Translations under genes and position numbers: made by a program
Part shown: one piece after another, positions 1 to 12,864 of the stretch
How the letters are laid out: every line of letters starts with the position of its first letter
Position numbering within the stretch: position 1 is the first letter of the stretch
DNA from: Ligula intestinalis
Taxonomy: Eukaryota; Platyhelminthes; Cestoda; Diphyllobothriidea; Diphyllobothriidae
Direction of reading: 5' to 3'
Assembly (NCBI GenBank): GCA_036362985.1
Contig: JAYGXS010000006.1
Coordinates: 8,656,735 to 8,720,734, forward strand
DNA: 64,000 bases
Notes under the pieces: model-generated
Told to the model about the DNA's origin: nothing
The model's input: the letters and a program-made list of their open reading frames with translations, nothing else
Database searches by the model: none

Positions 1-11
1 GAAAATGTTTA

Positions 12-62
12 TCGTCCTGACGTTTCGGAATCATACAAGCTTCCATTGTTCAATGTAATAGT
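12..62 (-). ncRNA. Degenerate hammerhead-like motif of a PLE terminal repeat
   Basis: Read on the minus strand, this shows TTGAACA (compare the hammerhead core CUGANGA), then TGGAA, a loop, TTCC, GAAA and CGTC. That is box 1, stem II, box 2 and a GUC-type end in the right order. Two core positions differ from consensus, so activity is unlikely. Hammerheads are established in PLE terminal repeats. The reading here is by eye. Confidence 0.35.
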
Positions 63-357
63 CACACGAATTTTCACAGTATTCCACTAGGCAGGCCGAT
101 GACTGTTGTTGGCATGCGTCTGTGGGCTCATCTTGGTAGGGGGGGAGTGGGGGGGGCGTCGGGATGATAACGGTCATTGATCGGGTGTCATGGTCCGTTG
201 GTGGTGTTAACTCGTCCTCCTGCTGTGTTGACAACTTCCCGCCAGCGTGCGAACGGTGGTTGTCATGTCCGTGTTCACGTGTCAGCTGCTGTCGGGCTGG
301 TGATAATCGCTGTCTGGTCCGAGCGTGTGTTTGTGTTTGTCTGCATTGTTCTTCTTG
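31..357 (-). pseudogene. 3' end of a Penelope-like element ORF (family 1)
   Basis: An open frame on the minus strand runs from just inside a stop at 358-360 to a TGA at 31-33, about 108 codons, with no convincing start. The translation is polar and Pro/Thr/Gln-rich (for example TPPTDHDTRS and PTPPPLPPYQDEPTD) and ends in EQWKLV. I do not recognise a catalytic domain in it. The assignment rests on context: the stop codon overlaps a GATTCCGAAACGTC string, the 3' half of the hammerhead-type motif that follows ORF ends in PLEs. In PLEs the C-terminal tail beyond the GIY-YIG domain is poorly conserved, which would explain the lack of a domain. Upstream on the minus strand (beyond 360) the frame is broken. 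It could instead be a chance frame in a locally GC-richer patch. Confidence 0.35.
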
Positions 358-439
358 TCATGCGGCAGTGAGCTCGTCTCCGCAGAAGGACATTACTAGC
401 AAAGACACAAGGAAGGCCTTTTTTTTTCCTTGTAAGCGT

Positions 440-550
440 CATTGGCTAATGATACCGAACCCCTGTGTGGCCGCTTAAATTGCTGCCACACCGAGAGTTG
501 AACTCGTGATCTCTTCTGTATGGGCAAACATCCTAACAATTTAGCAACAT
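440..550 (-). mobile_element. tRNA-like (SINE-like) fragment with a hairpin
   Basis: The minus strand reads TTGCTAAATTGTTAGGA (a loose A box), then ACGAGTTCAACTCTCG (a B-box-like T arm), then GTGTGGCAGCAA. The order and spacing resemble the tRNA-like heads of the SINEs at 26.4 and 26.7 kb. Directly downstream, a perfect 7-bp inverted repeat (GTGTGGC at 465-471 and GCCACAC at 485-491) makes a hairpin with a 13-nt loop. I cannot fold it into a good cloverleaf, so a functional tRNA is unlikely. It is probably a decayed tRNA-derived repeat. Confidence 0.35.
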
Positions 551-2660
551 TTCTCAAATATTACGTTGAATATAAATATGTGCTATGCAACTGTCATTAA
601 TCATTTCATATATAAAACAATAAGTTGTTTTTCTGCTTTGCTGATTTTTTGACTGCGTGTGCGACTCCTTTTGTGAATAAACATAAGAAAAATACTCAGC
701 GTCTGACGAAATGTTCTGAATAGAGATTTCTCGATAGCTACGTTTCGAAGTTTAAGTTAAGTTATTTTCCATTTATACTGCTCAGCACTGTGAGTGAGGA
801 TTAACTAGATTAACTTGAGACGTTGGAATATGATGAGTCGTGTCTTTCAATTTTATTTCGTGAGCTGATGGAATTATTCTGAAAGCGTCAGACTTGCATA
901 GTTAATGCTGATTTAAGTGGCACCCGCGTCATAGGAAATGGTGCTCGCCGGTGATAACGTCAAGGTCATCAATATGCAGTCAGCACAGCTAACTGTAAAG
1001 CTGCAATTGTACCTGTCTAGGCTCAGATCAGCAAGTATTATTTCAGGCGTAAACAGTAGTCCCTTTTGTAATTTGGTGTTTTCCATGATAAAAACTCTGT
1101 CGTTTGCGTAGTGAGCCAGAGTAAGGCATTCAAGTTTGAGCAACGTTATATTTCATTTCGTCCTTCAACAATTTTAGGGGGTCTACCTGAGAGACATGTG
1201 ACCTCGTACAAACATAAGTCATGCCTTGGAATATCTTTATTTTATGAGCTAAGCGAATTGTACTCTGAGCATCGAAGTAAGTTAACAATTCCAATAACGA
1301 TGGCACGGTCATCAAAAAACAGGCCAAAGGATGACGTTAATGTCGTTAACTTGTGAATTTATTTGGCTTCCGACGATCCTTTCAAGTAGCTGGTTGTGGC
1401 ATTTGAGTGCACAAGGATATATTATGATTAAGTGCACTCACGTATTTTGCATGTGCATGGCCTGCCTAATATGCAGAAACCCCCTTTATTAGTTATTTTG
1501 CACGTGCTTAGATGTTATGCTTTGCCAACAGGGTGTCCCAAGAAAATGTTTACATATTTTCAATACATGCTGTTTATTTTAACCTTGTTATTTAATTTTT
1601 TTATTTATTTGAAATACCCGTTGATTATTACAATAGTGTTCGAATTTAGAAAAACCATTGCGCATGAATGCATGAAAATACAAAGGGAATTGTAATATAT
1701 TATCCACTAGTTTTTTTGCTTCGCGTTGTCAGCAATGCCATGAATCATATGTTGTGCTTTATTGGTTGGCGCTTTCTTCAGGTCTGCACAGCAAAATATA
1801 GATACAAAATTTTTCTTATTTGCGATTAGGTGAGATCATATAATTTCAGACGTAAAAGATGGACTTAAAAACGGCTAATAAACAGTTCACAAGTCTTCAT
1901 TTGTAAGCGTGTGTCTGTTTACGTACTGTTTTCGGAGTTTAAATTTATTGATGCTCATGCGTCAAATCCTGCATATGTATTACGCAGTATGTACTTGTAC
2001 AATTCTACGTATGCAAATGTAGCTCAAGTATGCACAATCAGGTCACAAATATTCCTACTTGGTGCACAGTACGAGACTAGCAGACTTCCCTCAGATCATA
2101 TTCCTTCAGGTGCAAGCAATGGTCATTAATCCGTCGGACTACCAGTTTACACACCCCATCATTGTAAAAGCGTTTTAAGCATACTGATTTCGGTCATTCA
2201 ATTTAACTCCTGCTAGAAAGTTTATCGATTTATTGGGCATGTTTATGTTCTGAGTAGTAATCAAGTGATTGACGAAACGCTTTCGGAAAAAATTTTGATT
2301 GTTTACAAATAAAACAATAGGGCAAATAAACCACAATTGTACTTGATGATACATATTGCATTGACGGAGAAATGGAAAGAAGCTCTGACCTCGCCAATTG
2401 TAGAAATCCAGTTAACGCGGTTGATAAAAAATCAAGTAAAAAAGGTACAAAAACTACTATCGCATTAAGGGAAATATTGTGCATGAACAACAAATTGCAG
2501 GAAAGATATCACCACAAAATTGTATAAAATTAATGGTACCAGTTAATAATTATACCGAAATTTTAGTGGACTTTTTATATTTAAGGAAACATAATCTTAA
2601 ATATATTAACAAAAAATACTTTTACTTTCCGAAAAAAAAGATCACCATAACATTTTGAAA
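551..2660. other. No gene recognised
   Basis: AT-rich sequence with only short open frames in all six frames (under 90 codons) and no residue pattern I can place. No RNA gene or clear repeat was seen. Confidence 0.6.
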
Positions 2661-2877
2661 ATGGTTTTTGTTTACTACTAAGGTGCTACAGGTTAGAGGC
2701 GCTAATAGAAATTTTGCGTGCGCCAAAATTGGTTTCGTGAAATCCCACTGGCAAAAATTGCTCTTCTTATTAGGAGATAAGGCTAAGGTGGCGGCTTCAA
2801 TTTTAGGCAAAAAGTTAATGAAGGTTTGTGCATTAAATAAATTACCCTCTCAACCTTTTTTCTAGCATTAACTTTAT

Positions 2878-3243
2878 GTGCAGGACTATTGGTTCCCGAA
2901 CTATCTAATGGAAATAAGAACATTTACGGGAAAACCAAAGAATTTTTCGCCGCCGTTTTACGATAAATGGCAAATGCATGTGGTTAGTAAATGTAATTTG
3001 TTCTTTTGGAACAACCTTCTCAATGAAAGTGACAAGCCTTACGATGCGCATGGCTTACCGATAACGCTGATAGAAATTTTACAATCTGCATATAGAAAAC
3101 CTTTCGACAGATTTCTGCAAAATCGCTTGGGCGTTTACATATTTAGCCTCATAGATAAGTACTGTGTGGAAAGTATTTTTTTGAATGAGGACTCGGTTTT
3201 TTTAACACATGTGCATTATTTAAATACTTTTTTAAAATTATAA
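2878..3243 (+). CDS. Unrecognised open frame, possible exon
   Basis: An open frame of about 120 codons with no credible ATG at its left edge. The first in-frame ATG is at residue 11 (MEIRTFTGKPKN) and the frame stops with TAA at 3241-3243. Upstream, a pyrimidine run ends in TTTTTTCTAG at 2865, and a second AG lies at 2882-2883 (TGTGCAG before GACTATTGG), so either could be a splice acceptor. The same frame is also open from 2668 to 2862, before a stop. The composition is mixed and protein-like (FYDKWQMHVVSK, RKPFDRFLQNRLGVYIF), with no transmembrane segment or motif I recognise. By a rough estimate, a frame of this length is expected about once by chance in a window of this size and base composition. 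Treat it as a candidate exon only. Confidence 0.2.
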   Translation: MQDYWFPNYLMEIRTFTGKPKNFSPPFYDKWQMHVVSKCNLFFWNNLLNESDKPYDAHGLPITLIEILQSAYRKPFDRFLQNRLGVYIFSLIDKYCVESIFLNEDSVFLTHVHYLNTFLKL

Positions 3244-3249
3244 TGACTC

Positions 3250-6200
3250 TCATGACGTGCATTATCATGCAAATGTGTCATTTTATTAAAACTGAAAAAT
3301 ATGTTAAGAAAAGTTATGATGAACGTCTGATGGAATGCATTTTGCTCAAAATTTTACATTTTTATTCATATTTGTATTGTTTCATTGTGACACCCATATA
3401 ATTTTTGTGTTATCCCTTAACTGCAACCTAACAAACTGAACCCCAATAAGCGAGTTTTGATGATTTTTGCCTCATTTCGAAAAAAAAACGTATTGTGCAT
3501 GGATTGCTTTAAAACAATTTGTCATACTTTATTCTATATTAAACATTAAGTGTCTTATTTATTGGCTGTAAAACGTAAAATTATGATGATATATACTCAA
3601 ACGTATCTTTCGAATTAATTTTGTGATTTAAAGTGTCATCTTAACCCATCTATTGATTTTTCTCGGTTTCTCGCATTGAATATTTTTTCTTGTTTCCGAA
3701 TTCGCGTTTTATATTTTTAATTATGCACATCCAAAAATTATAATGCAATTTCTAGCAGAAGAATTTCTCCAAACCAGCATCAATATTTCATTTAAACTTC
3801 TCAAACCAAAATAAATCTTCGAATAGTAATTTTGCGTTAAATGCGTGTGTCTCACTATCCTCTAGTCGACGAACAAAAACATATGTTTACTTAGGCCTTT
3901 CTGCAAGCGCAGTCGACCTCCAGGTGAACATTAATTAGCATTTGGAACCGTTTCCTGACCAGCATAAAATGGGTTTTTTGTAAATGTTTATAGCATACGC
4001 ATGCATTCATGTATCGCAAATGGCTTAAGTTGCCATCACCTGCCCCCGCTAAGAAGGTGTTATTTTTGTTTCAATTTGGCAATTTAAAGATGAAATCTCA
4101 CCAATTTTAGCATTTCATTATGTAAAACATGTAGTTCCATAACACTCAACCGGAAATTTATTTGCTGATTTGTTGCACAAAAATTATTTTCAAATGGCAT
4201 CTTAGAAACAGCAATCTAAATACGCCTGTGGAATGCTTCTGTAAGGATTTTACTCAGACTAATCTCGATAATTAAAGGGCCACTGATAGCGAAATAGAAT
4301 AAGTACACCAGAAAATTTCCTCTAGCCTGTGTAAATTGTGTAGTGTTCCTCATATTTTTATCATTTCAATGTTATCCGTAAGCTTGGGGATTTTATACAC
4401 CGCCAAACACTTTCCTGGCAAAATTCGGATTATTTTACATATAACGGTATCATTTGCTGTGTTGCATCCATAAAGAACGCATGCATATGACCTCCGTTTA
4501 AATTAAATAATCGACATTCTTAGTTATTTGGCACATTTTAATGCATTTATTTGCAATTTATGTAAGCATTATGTTGAAGGCGTCTGCTTTACAATTGGAG
4601 CCGTTGTGAATTAGTTTTGACAGCAGCCTATTCGTTTGCTTAAACAAGAGTCTTTTTTTCACACATAAAAACAGAAATGGAGATAGGGTTTTTAATAACT
4701 ACACAGGTCCACGACCTGTCCTCTAGGAAAATGCATGTTTTAATGTGTTACTCTGTGTATATGTTTATGCGTGCATGTGCTATTTTTCTGATGTTGTGTC
4801 GAGAGTTGCAGTGAGCAATAAAGTCGGCCCCTTTAGGTGGTGCAACAGCTCCGCAGGCTTAAAGCTGTCTTTGCGCATTCTGTGCCCCCTGTTTAAAGAA
4901 AAAATACCTCAATTTGTTATTAAAGGTATGTTTTATATGTGCAAAATGCAACGATTTTTGCTATTGTGAAGGACAGGCGTATAATAATTAACCTGTGTAC
5001 ATATTTTAAGGTTCGTTTAGCCAAATTTCACCCGAGAAAGTCCTCATACATATGCCATATTTGTCAAATGATTTTGCACCCATAGTCACTTTGTTGTACG
5101 TGGGGTGTGTGTGTTTAGCAACAAACACCATTTTCAATGGCAGAGTTGTTCAGAATCGCAGTTTACCTCATACGCCAAACCGGGCGTTTCATTTTTTATC
5201 ACAGATGAAGAGGATAGCTGGCGAAAAATACGCACCACCAAAGCAACATGTCATTTAGCATTTTAAAAACTGTGCCTTTCTTGTGTTTTTAAGCAACTAA
5301 TGGGATAATTTGTAGGTTAACACAATGCGTTTGCTGTTAGTGACATTGTGGATAATTTTATCCGAAATCCATGCTAATGCAAATTCATTTTGATAATTAT
5401 TAAGAGTTGATTTTACAAACACATAATCTTCGCTGTCAAGTATATTAAGACGTTGAAGCATGATATGGCACAACAGGTATTAACCGTTGGAACTTGTCGC
5501 TAAGAACTAAAACGTCCCTCCATATTTTCAAATGTTTGGGAATGTCACTTTTCTTTATTTTTTTATATAATAAATGCGTAAAGTAATGGTAAATCAGTTG
5601 TAACACACCTGTTTACATCAGATAACCTAAGAAACTTATTGAAATATAAACTAGTTGGTTGGCGAACATTTGGTCTTTTTCGATGGTTAGCTCAGTGGTT
5701 TTGATAATCATAGCGCGATTTCATAAGAAAATGCTGTGTCTATTTTGATAATAATGAAGTACAACACGCAAAAAATATGGTAAAATCAGAAGTTATTGGA
5801 TATAAAAGACATAAACTATGACTTTTTTACATTACAAAACCAAATTTTTTCTTCTTGTGCTTTTTATTTTAAAAAAACCCGGCATAATCAAAATAACGTT
5901 TAATAAAATATCGCCCCATAACCAGAAATTTGATATCATTTTGGGTTATATCTGAAGGAACCAACATGACGGTATGGCATTGACTATCAGTAATAAGGTA
6001 AGCATTTTCTTTTAAAAATGTTTGTCAATTTCTGACCGTTAATTATTATACCGCAGATAAAATTTGAAAACGGTGACTCCCTTTAACAGATGGTCAGTAA
6101 AAGCTATGCATCATTAATATACTCAGCAAGAAGGAGGAAATATGTTTGCATTAAGTCACTCATTTTGCACTTGCAATCATTAACACTGTCCAATATTACT

Positions 6201-9200
6201 TAAATATGGTAACAATAACGTTTCGACATAAATACTCAAGTTAAATTTTTCATTTTAAGGCGATTAATTGTCACTTATTATCAGCAATTTAAAAAAGACC
6301 TGGTAGCCTGTCTCCCTTTACAATAAAAGAAGGCAGATTTTGCAGGATTTCTTCAGCTGCATTGATAAAAATTGCTTTTTTTTCAAAATAAGTATCATAT
6401 TATTGAATTTTTCGAGTTAATTTATGCTTCTAAAATTAAGAATGAATTTGCGGGCACTCACTTTATTACGCAGAAAGTCAGTAAATAACTATGGTTTATA
6501 TTTTATTTTGAAGGATTGTGATCTAAGATCGATATTGCCATTTTGCGTTTCGCTATCAAATGTGTCTGCTCAACAGCACTCCCCTTCTTTCCTCAAATCT
6601 ACCATTTCTGGTTAAATAATTGCAAAAAAGTACCGATAAATTCAGCAACCCTCACAGTCTAGAGGCTGTTAAAGATATTTGCAAAGAGGTTTATGTGCTA
6701 ACACCGCTACATGTCTCATGTGTGATGGATCTGCAAGCCAGTAACTGCCAACACAACACAAGTTGAACACTCGCAATAAGACGGTGGGTGCATTTGACAT
6801 AGCAGATCAGAATTATGCATGTTTAAATAGACGTGAAACTTGAACTGGTGGCAACGTTGAACATATATTACAGTGAACACAGCTAGAAATTAGAATTGAA
6901 GCTGTATATTTGTCAAGTTGAGACAAAGTTGACGTGTTTAGTTCGTTGTTTGAACCGGGTTTGTCGTTCCAAACCTGCCTCTGGTATAACGCAGCCAAAA
7001 AAATGCATTAATTTACTCATAAGCTACAGGCGACCGCATTCCATCGCTTTGGGGCAACACGCCACTACCGACAGAATAAAAACACACAAATTGGCAGGTC
7101 GTGAACAAAGTGCAAGCATGGTTATCAGAGAAAATGTTTTGTTAGTGAATCATTCGTAATCTGAAATGCTCGCAAATCCAACCGCACGAATGCACGGCTT
7201 AATTTAAGTGCGGTCATTAAGAATTTATGTATTGGAGGATTACTTTGTGTATCTGATGGTTAACCAAGCAAACTCCAAGCACGTCATGCTTTGATATGCA
7301 CACACGCGGCTAGCGGTATTTGTGACAGAGGATCGCATGGAAGGACATTAACAGTCACGCGATGTTATTTAATTTTCGCACTGTGGAAAGGTTATGCTTG
7401 ACTGACTGCAATTGTGAACCAGTTCTTGGTCCTTACACAAGGAAGTAAATGAATGCACACAAGGACTATGAGGGTACTTTACAGTACCCAAGAAGTCATT
7501 GTTTATTAAGAAGTTACGGTGAAATCTTGATACTGGTTTGTTTAAAGTCTTTCTCTGTAAAACATACTGCTTTTTGTTTGTGAATAATTTGAATGATAAA
7601 TCGCAAGTTGAGACAAGATAAATAAGGCTATGCCATACACCGAAAACAATGCAAATATGCGGTTCAAATGACAAATTATATGTCTAGAAGAATTTTAAAT
7701 TTTACGGTAAGGTCGGCTATTGTGACGAGTGTACAACTGGTGGAATAACCGATGGCAACTTTCTTCATTTGCATAGAGATAAGTACACTTAACTGTCCAC
7801 AGTACACAAGACAAAGGCAAATTGAGTGCTGTGCTTTGCCGAAATGGCCTAAATGTTTAAGAGCATTAAGCGCGCACTTGTGCGGAAATGCTTATGATCC
7901 CATTGATTGCGCATTAATTCGTTTTTAAAGTGCAAGCATATAGTAAGCATAACATTATTTCACATAACGTTTTGATAGATTTTAAGTTTGCATTAACTTT
8001 GCCCACTATCCGACTTCATATGTCTAGCACTAATAATTCATCCATATCAATAAAACCGATACTGTCATTTTTGTTATATTTTGTCGAGCTTAAATAGCAA
8101 ACTAGGGAAGAATATGAGTCTGTTTTTTTTTCAAATTTAACTGTTTGGTTTCACCTAACACATTCAACTGAACATCCACAGTGACCTCATGCGGGATGAT
8201 TTCAAATTGATAAGCCGGAAAGTAGGCGTTTGTTTTGGACGTAAGTGTGTACTGTCCAGTATAACATTTCGTCTACTTTTTGCGCTAAAATCTCTTAGTT
8301 AAAATATTTGAGCGCTTGTCTGAAGCAATCTTGCAGTCTTTTTAATTCTTTTAATTATAAAAAAAGATATAATAACTGAGTTTTCTTGGCCTTCTGCATC
8401 TTTTGATCCACGTTTTTTTAAAAAGAATATTCGATCACCAAAAAAGGGCATGATTTACTCCATTTTGAGAGGAAAAAAAATGGGCGGGACCTTCGTCATT
8501 GCACACATCAATACTAAAATGTAACTGCTTGCAAACATTTTCAATGAAGTCGGCCTCCTCATCGAGGATACGTGCAGTAGTTCCTCTGTTTCGAAGTAGT
8601 CACTGGTTCATATTTTGTCCGAAAGGAGGCAACTCGAGCAAACTACTGGGACATGCTTTAACGGGCCCAGTTTTGTAGACTGAACACATAAGTGAACCAG
8701 AAGCTTAAGGTTTAAAAAATAAGGAAGTCATGAATGTGCGGATTGAATATGAAAGGCAGTGTAAAAAGATACGGAGAGGATTGTGTTAAGTTAGATATCC
8801 TGTGCATTGCCTTGCAATGCTTTGTAAAATTTGAATGACATGGCAGATTTCTATTTTAGTGCAAATCCTTTAAGTACTTAACATCTGTAGAAGGTATTTA
8901 AATTATTCACTTTGTTAGAAAGAAACTCTTTGTCATTTATTTGCTTCAAAGTATTTATAAAGAAGGCAAGATGTAACTTTACCTCTGCCATATGTGGTCA
9001 CAGGTATCTGAATAGGTAAGCAGTCCAGAGTGCTACATCGTCATTTGCACGTCATTATTTTTCTGAATACTAGGAGTGGTCATTTTAAATAAGCTAACAG
9101 TTATAAGAAGACAAATTGTCAGTGCATACCGCCTGTTTTTTTCATTTATCTTACAATGACGCAAATGCACTCCTTGGATTGACATTTAGTTTCTAATTGC

Positions 9201-10060
9201 ACCGGATCTTGTGAGGGCTATCTGTTTGTTCAGAATTTAAATGTGCGTTAACCATGCAAATGCACATTGAAATCGATAAAACGCTTGAAGGGAAATTTAT
9301 TTGTCTGAAAACATGCATTGCCGTTACATATGGCAATATCATTCCTACATTTTGTTCAATGAAGCATTTCCTCTTGTCATGATTTTTTTACTGGAAGAGC
9401 GGTATTTTTGCATAAACGCGTAGACAAAAACCAGTGTAACGCACACAAAAAACGTATTAAGTGGCGTTATGATGATGTCGTTTTTTAATACAAACAGTTT
9501 GTTTTGTACTGGCCATTTTCGCTTTTCGGAAAGTAAATGAAAAAACTGAAGATGTTTTTTTTTTGAATAACTCATTAAAAATTAAAATCGACTCTTTTTT
9601 CGGTATTTTCTGAACTGTGTTTATTCATTACCTCAAATTTGTGTGCCTAAGGCTTATTCGCATCTCCTTGTTCATGCAAAATTCATTAGCAATGACAACT
9701 GCAGATGTTTTTTCCTGTTCTATTTAAGATGAAGGATAAACATAGGCTAAATATTTTGGAATAAAAGTTTAAAATGTTTTACTCCTTCTTTCTCTTCAAA
9801 CACTAAAAAAGACCATGCACATGTGTATTTAAAAAAAGAAAAAAAAATTGCCTTTGGTTACATTTAATCTATGGCAGCATTAAAAACCCATTTGGAAATA
9901 AAGGACTGTGATCTGCAGTTTAACACAAGAATGAACATCGCTTGGTCCTGAAAGAAAACAATCTGTAGGAGTAACGCGTACGTGGTAGTTTCCCTTACGA
10001 AAGAGTCTGCGCTTCTTGCCTGTGCACACTTGACCAAATTTTAATATGTTAAAAATTTAG
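3250..10060. other. No gene recognised; scattered old repeats
   Basis: Long AT-rich stretch with no open frame above about 100 codons and no recognised domain. Around 6,650-6,760 a stretch (AACCCTCACAGTCTAGAGGC, later GCCAGTAACTGCCA) resembles sequence at 15,213 and 20,316-20,410, suggesting that the repeat family seen at 13-32 kb has outlying members here. An A-box-like string near 5,686-5,705 has no matching B box. Confidence 0.5.
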
Positions 10061-10063
10061 GAG

Positions 10064-10100
10064 GCAATAAATTGCAATAAATTATTGCAATAAATTATAA
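10064..10100 (+). repeat. Short AT-rich tandem repeat
   Basis: Three imperfect units of the type CAATAAATT(ATTG) in a row. A simple-sequence tract with no visible function. Confidence 0.6.
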
Positions 10101-11400
10101 GTGTAAACACCAAACATTTAAACTAAAATCAATTAGCTTGTTTCGTTAAACCCTAAGCAGATCATGTATATGCTTATTAAATGAAAGCGAAATTTAGGAT
10201 ATGACGCAAAAGCAGTAGCTAAATCAAACATACATAAGCAGGATGTGCAAAAATGCAGGTTAATTAATGAAGACGTGTTAACTGCTGGTGAGCTATTTAA
10301 AGATGAGAGTAAAGGTTTCAAATAAAATGAAGTCGTCTGCGCTTAAGCGAAATAAACAGTTAGCTATGCTGAATGGAAACGCGAACAAAATGTTCATATG
10401 CCATATTGCATGATTTTATCCAGTGCAATATTATAGTAAATTGTCCGTATTTACGTCAAATGATATACGAATTGTCTAAGTAGCATGACAAAACTTAATA
10501 TTAAAACCGATATAATCTCGAAAATGTATAAATTGGGACATTGATAGGCATGCAAAATAAACCAATTAAGACGTATCTTTAAACCTTTGGCAAATAATGA
10601 AAATTTAAATGAAGTGGATGCTCCTCCCACATAACACAGCGATAACTCGTAATCTAACTTTTAAAGGACGTTAGGCACAGCTTATTAATTTTACTTAGCT
10701 TACGTTATAATTGGACGACGACTTGACATTATTAAAGGTGAGTTACCTGCCTTTGAACTTCGGAGCCACCTTAATTGGCAATCGCCAGCTTAATTTTATA
10801 GCAGCAGTGCAATTCTTTTGGCTCACGAAAGAAATCAAATTTTCTAGAAATTATTTATCTGCCTCCGGGAGTCTTTTGAACCATGCTGTTCTGCATGGAC
10901 ATTGCAAAGGAGTACATGCATTGGCTGGCCTTAGTCAAAAAGCACAGGCTTATTATTGCGTAGTACGTAGAATTCAGCGTTGCTTACATTGAGCACTTAC
11001 AAGGTGTGGAAAAAATAATGTCCGATACATAATTTATGTTTGCAATCAGAAATGAAGAATGGTCAACTTGCACGAAGAGTATTGGGGCAAAGCTTCTGCT
11101 TTAAATAAAATATAACGCAGACAAGCTTTTCTCATGCAGCATTCAGCAAACAGTAGGTGGCCTCCTTAAACTTGCCTGGGGGAAGGCTCATGGTGTGAGG
11201 CTATAAACGCTTTTGCAAATGTTCTCATTTATACTTAAAATTTTTGAATATATACATGGTTTTTAATCTGTAAAACCAAAAGTTATTATATGCTACTGCT
11301 TTTTGACAATTTGTGCTTCTTCGTTTATAAAAATACATAAAATTGATAACTCAGCCTTTGCCGTAATTTTATAGTTGGAGAGTTTTCGATGATAAAACTT
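10101..11400. other. No gene recognised
   Basis: AT-rich sequence with short frames only. Nothing could be supported. Confidence 0.5.
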
Positions 11401-11404
11401 ATCA

Positions 11405-12000
11405 AAAGACGAAGATGCACTCACTGGAACAAGAAGTTGATTTGACTGACTTTTCGAATTCTCTCGGGAATTCTCAATCATAGTTTATCGAAGAACAGTC
11501 TGAAACATGCGCAGATTAGTTGATACATGCACAGATAACACGGTATTTATAGTTTGTAGCGGCCAATCACATTCGTACCATAATTGTCAGTTCCGTTAGC
11601 CACCGTTTGAGGTCTTAATTGCTGCGGTAATGGCTCATTTATTATCACGGCGTTTTTGTCCGCTTCAGATGCGGGGTTGATAATTTCACGACAACCCCCA
11701 TCTGAAGCAGACAAAAATGCCGTGATATTAAATAAGCCATCATGGCACATACTAAGACCTCACGCGGTGGCTTAAGGAACTGACAATTATGATATGAATG
11801 TGGTTGACCATTACGAGCAAAAATACCGTGTTATCTGCGCATGTTTCAGACTGTTCTTAGATTACCTATTATCAAGGACCCTCGAAGGAATCCAAAACGT
11901 CAGGCAAATAAAACCCTTGTTCCAATGATCGCATCTTTGTCTTCTGAACTGCTTCCTGGGCGTCGAATATTTGCTACTTTTGGTGATAAAACATATGTTT
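11405..12000. mobile_element. Foldback pair of PLE terminal repeats (copy A)
   Basis: Two arms of about 290 bp face each other as a near-palindrome centred near 11,685. The left arm (minus sense) and right arm (plus sense) share the same ordered landmarks: a CACTGGAACAAG-type edge, an AAACGTCAGG-type motif, TCTGCGCATG, a TATA-like ATAAATACCGTG, and a GTCCGCTTCAGATG stretch at the centre. The loop is only about 20-25 nt and is itself GTTG/CAAC-complementary. The arms match the solo copies at 12.8 kb and 54.0 kb and the ends of the PLE tails at 21.6 and 45.2 kb, so they are PLE pseudo-LTRs. PLEs are known to carry terminal repeats in direct or inverted order. Here essentially nothing but the two repeats remains, a non-autonomous or collapsed form. 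Confidence 0.75.
11539..11552 (-). promoter_or_regulatory. TATA-like box in PLE terminal repeat (copy A, left arm)
   Basis: CTATAAATACCGTG on the minus strand. The same string sits at the same place in the copies at 12,956, 45,358 and 46,011, and nearly so at 54,044. It lies inside the repeat and upstream of the hammerhead-like motif, as an internal promoter of the element might. A promoter role is inference. Confidence 0.4.
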
Positions 12001-12790
12001 TCTGCGTGTATAGCCATAAATCGGCTGACGACGCAGTTGGAGGCTAACATCGACGTTTACACTGGGAAATGGGTTGGTTCTGCGTCTCAACTTCCTTACA
12101 ATGATAAGGAGTTTAAGAAACACTATTTTTCATTTCCATTCCTCAAAACTGTCAGTGGAATCTACCAGATTACCCCGAGGACTTGGATGAAGCTATATTA
12201 TATCTGCGCAAATGTTCTTTTCCCGAGCAGACAGACTTGTTTTTTAAGCATTGAAATTAGCTAAGAATTGCCTTTTTAGATGGTACCGGCATAAAAATTA
12301 GAAAATCATCTGTTTAATGTCAAAAGCATTCACCACTTTGTAAATTAACGTTTTATTTTCTTACCAACGTACCATTAGCTATAAGTGTAATAAGTCCGCA
12401 TTGGCCAAAAAAAGACATTGAGTTAGATGCAGATTCACTTCTGTGAGACATCAAACGCCTTGAGAACGTCAAGATCGTTGATCAATTTATACATTTGTGC
12501 GGCAGTCCATAGCGATGTTACATAACTCCGCCGTGGCTTGCTTCTTAACACAGTTAAATGACAAAAAACTTTGCCACGCTGCCCTTTTTGACAGTCCACG
12601 CTTCTCCTTTTTATAAGTTTGCATTACACTGATGACTAAGCGTCTGTTGTTATTTTTTAGTGTTAGTTATATCATCCATTCTGTTCCTCAACATTTTATT
12701 AAAAAGACTCTAGCATTTCCAAAAGCGACATCGGAGTAAGGTTATTCATGGACAGAGCAGACGAAATTGTAATCAACGCATCGAAATAAT
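12001..12790. other. Spacer between two PLE repeat copies; member of the diverged repeat family
   Basis: No gene. 12,130-12,180 (CCTCAAAACTGTCAGTGG) matches the anchor found at 22,490 and, more weakly, at 16,130, so this is another truncated member of the large repeat family. Confidence 0.45.
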
Positions 12791-12864
12791 AGTAGCAAAT
12801 ATTTGAGTCCCAGGAAGCAGTTCAGAAGACGAAGATGCGATCACTGGAACAAGAGTTTTATTTG

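Noticed and set aside
164..478. Plus-strand 104-codon Cys/Ser-rich frame
   Set aside because: Lies antisense to the minus-strand frame that ends in the PLE-type motif, has biased composition, and shows no domain.
5686..5720. A-box-like GGTTAGCTCAGTGG suggesting a tRNA gene
   Set aside because: No B box or pairing arms at the right distance; probably chance or a very old tRNA-derived relic.
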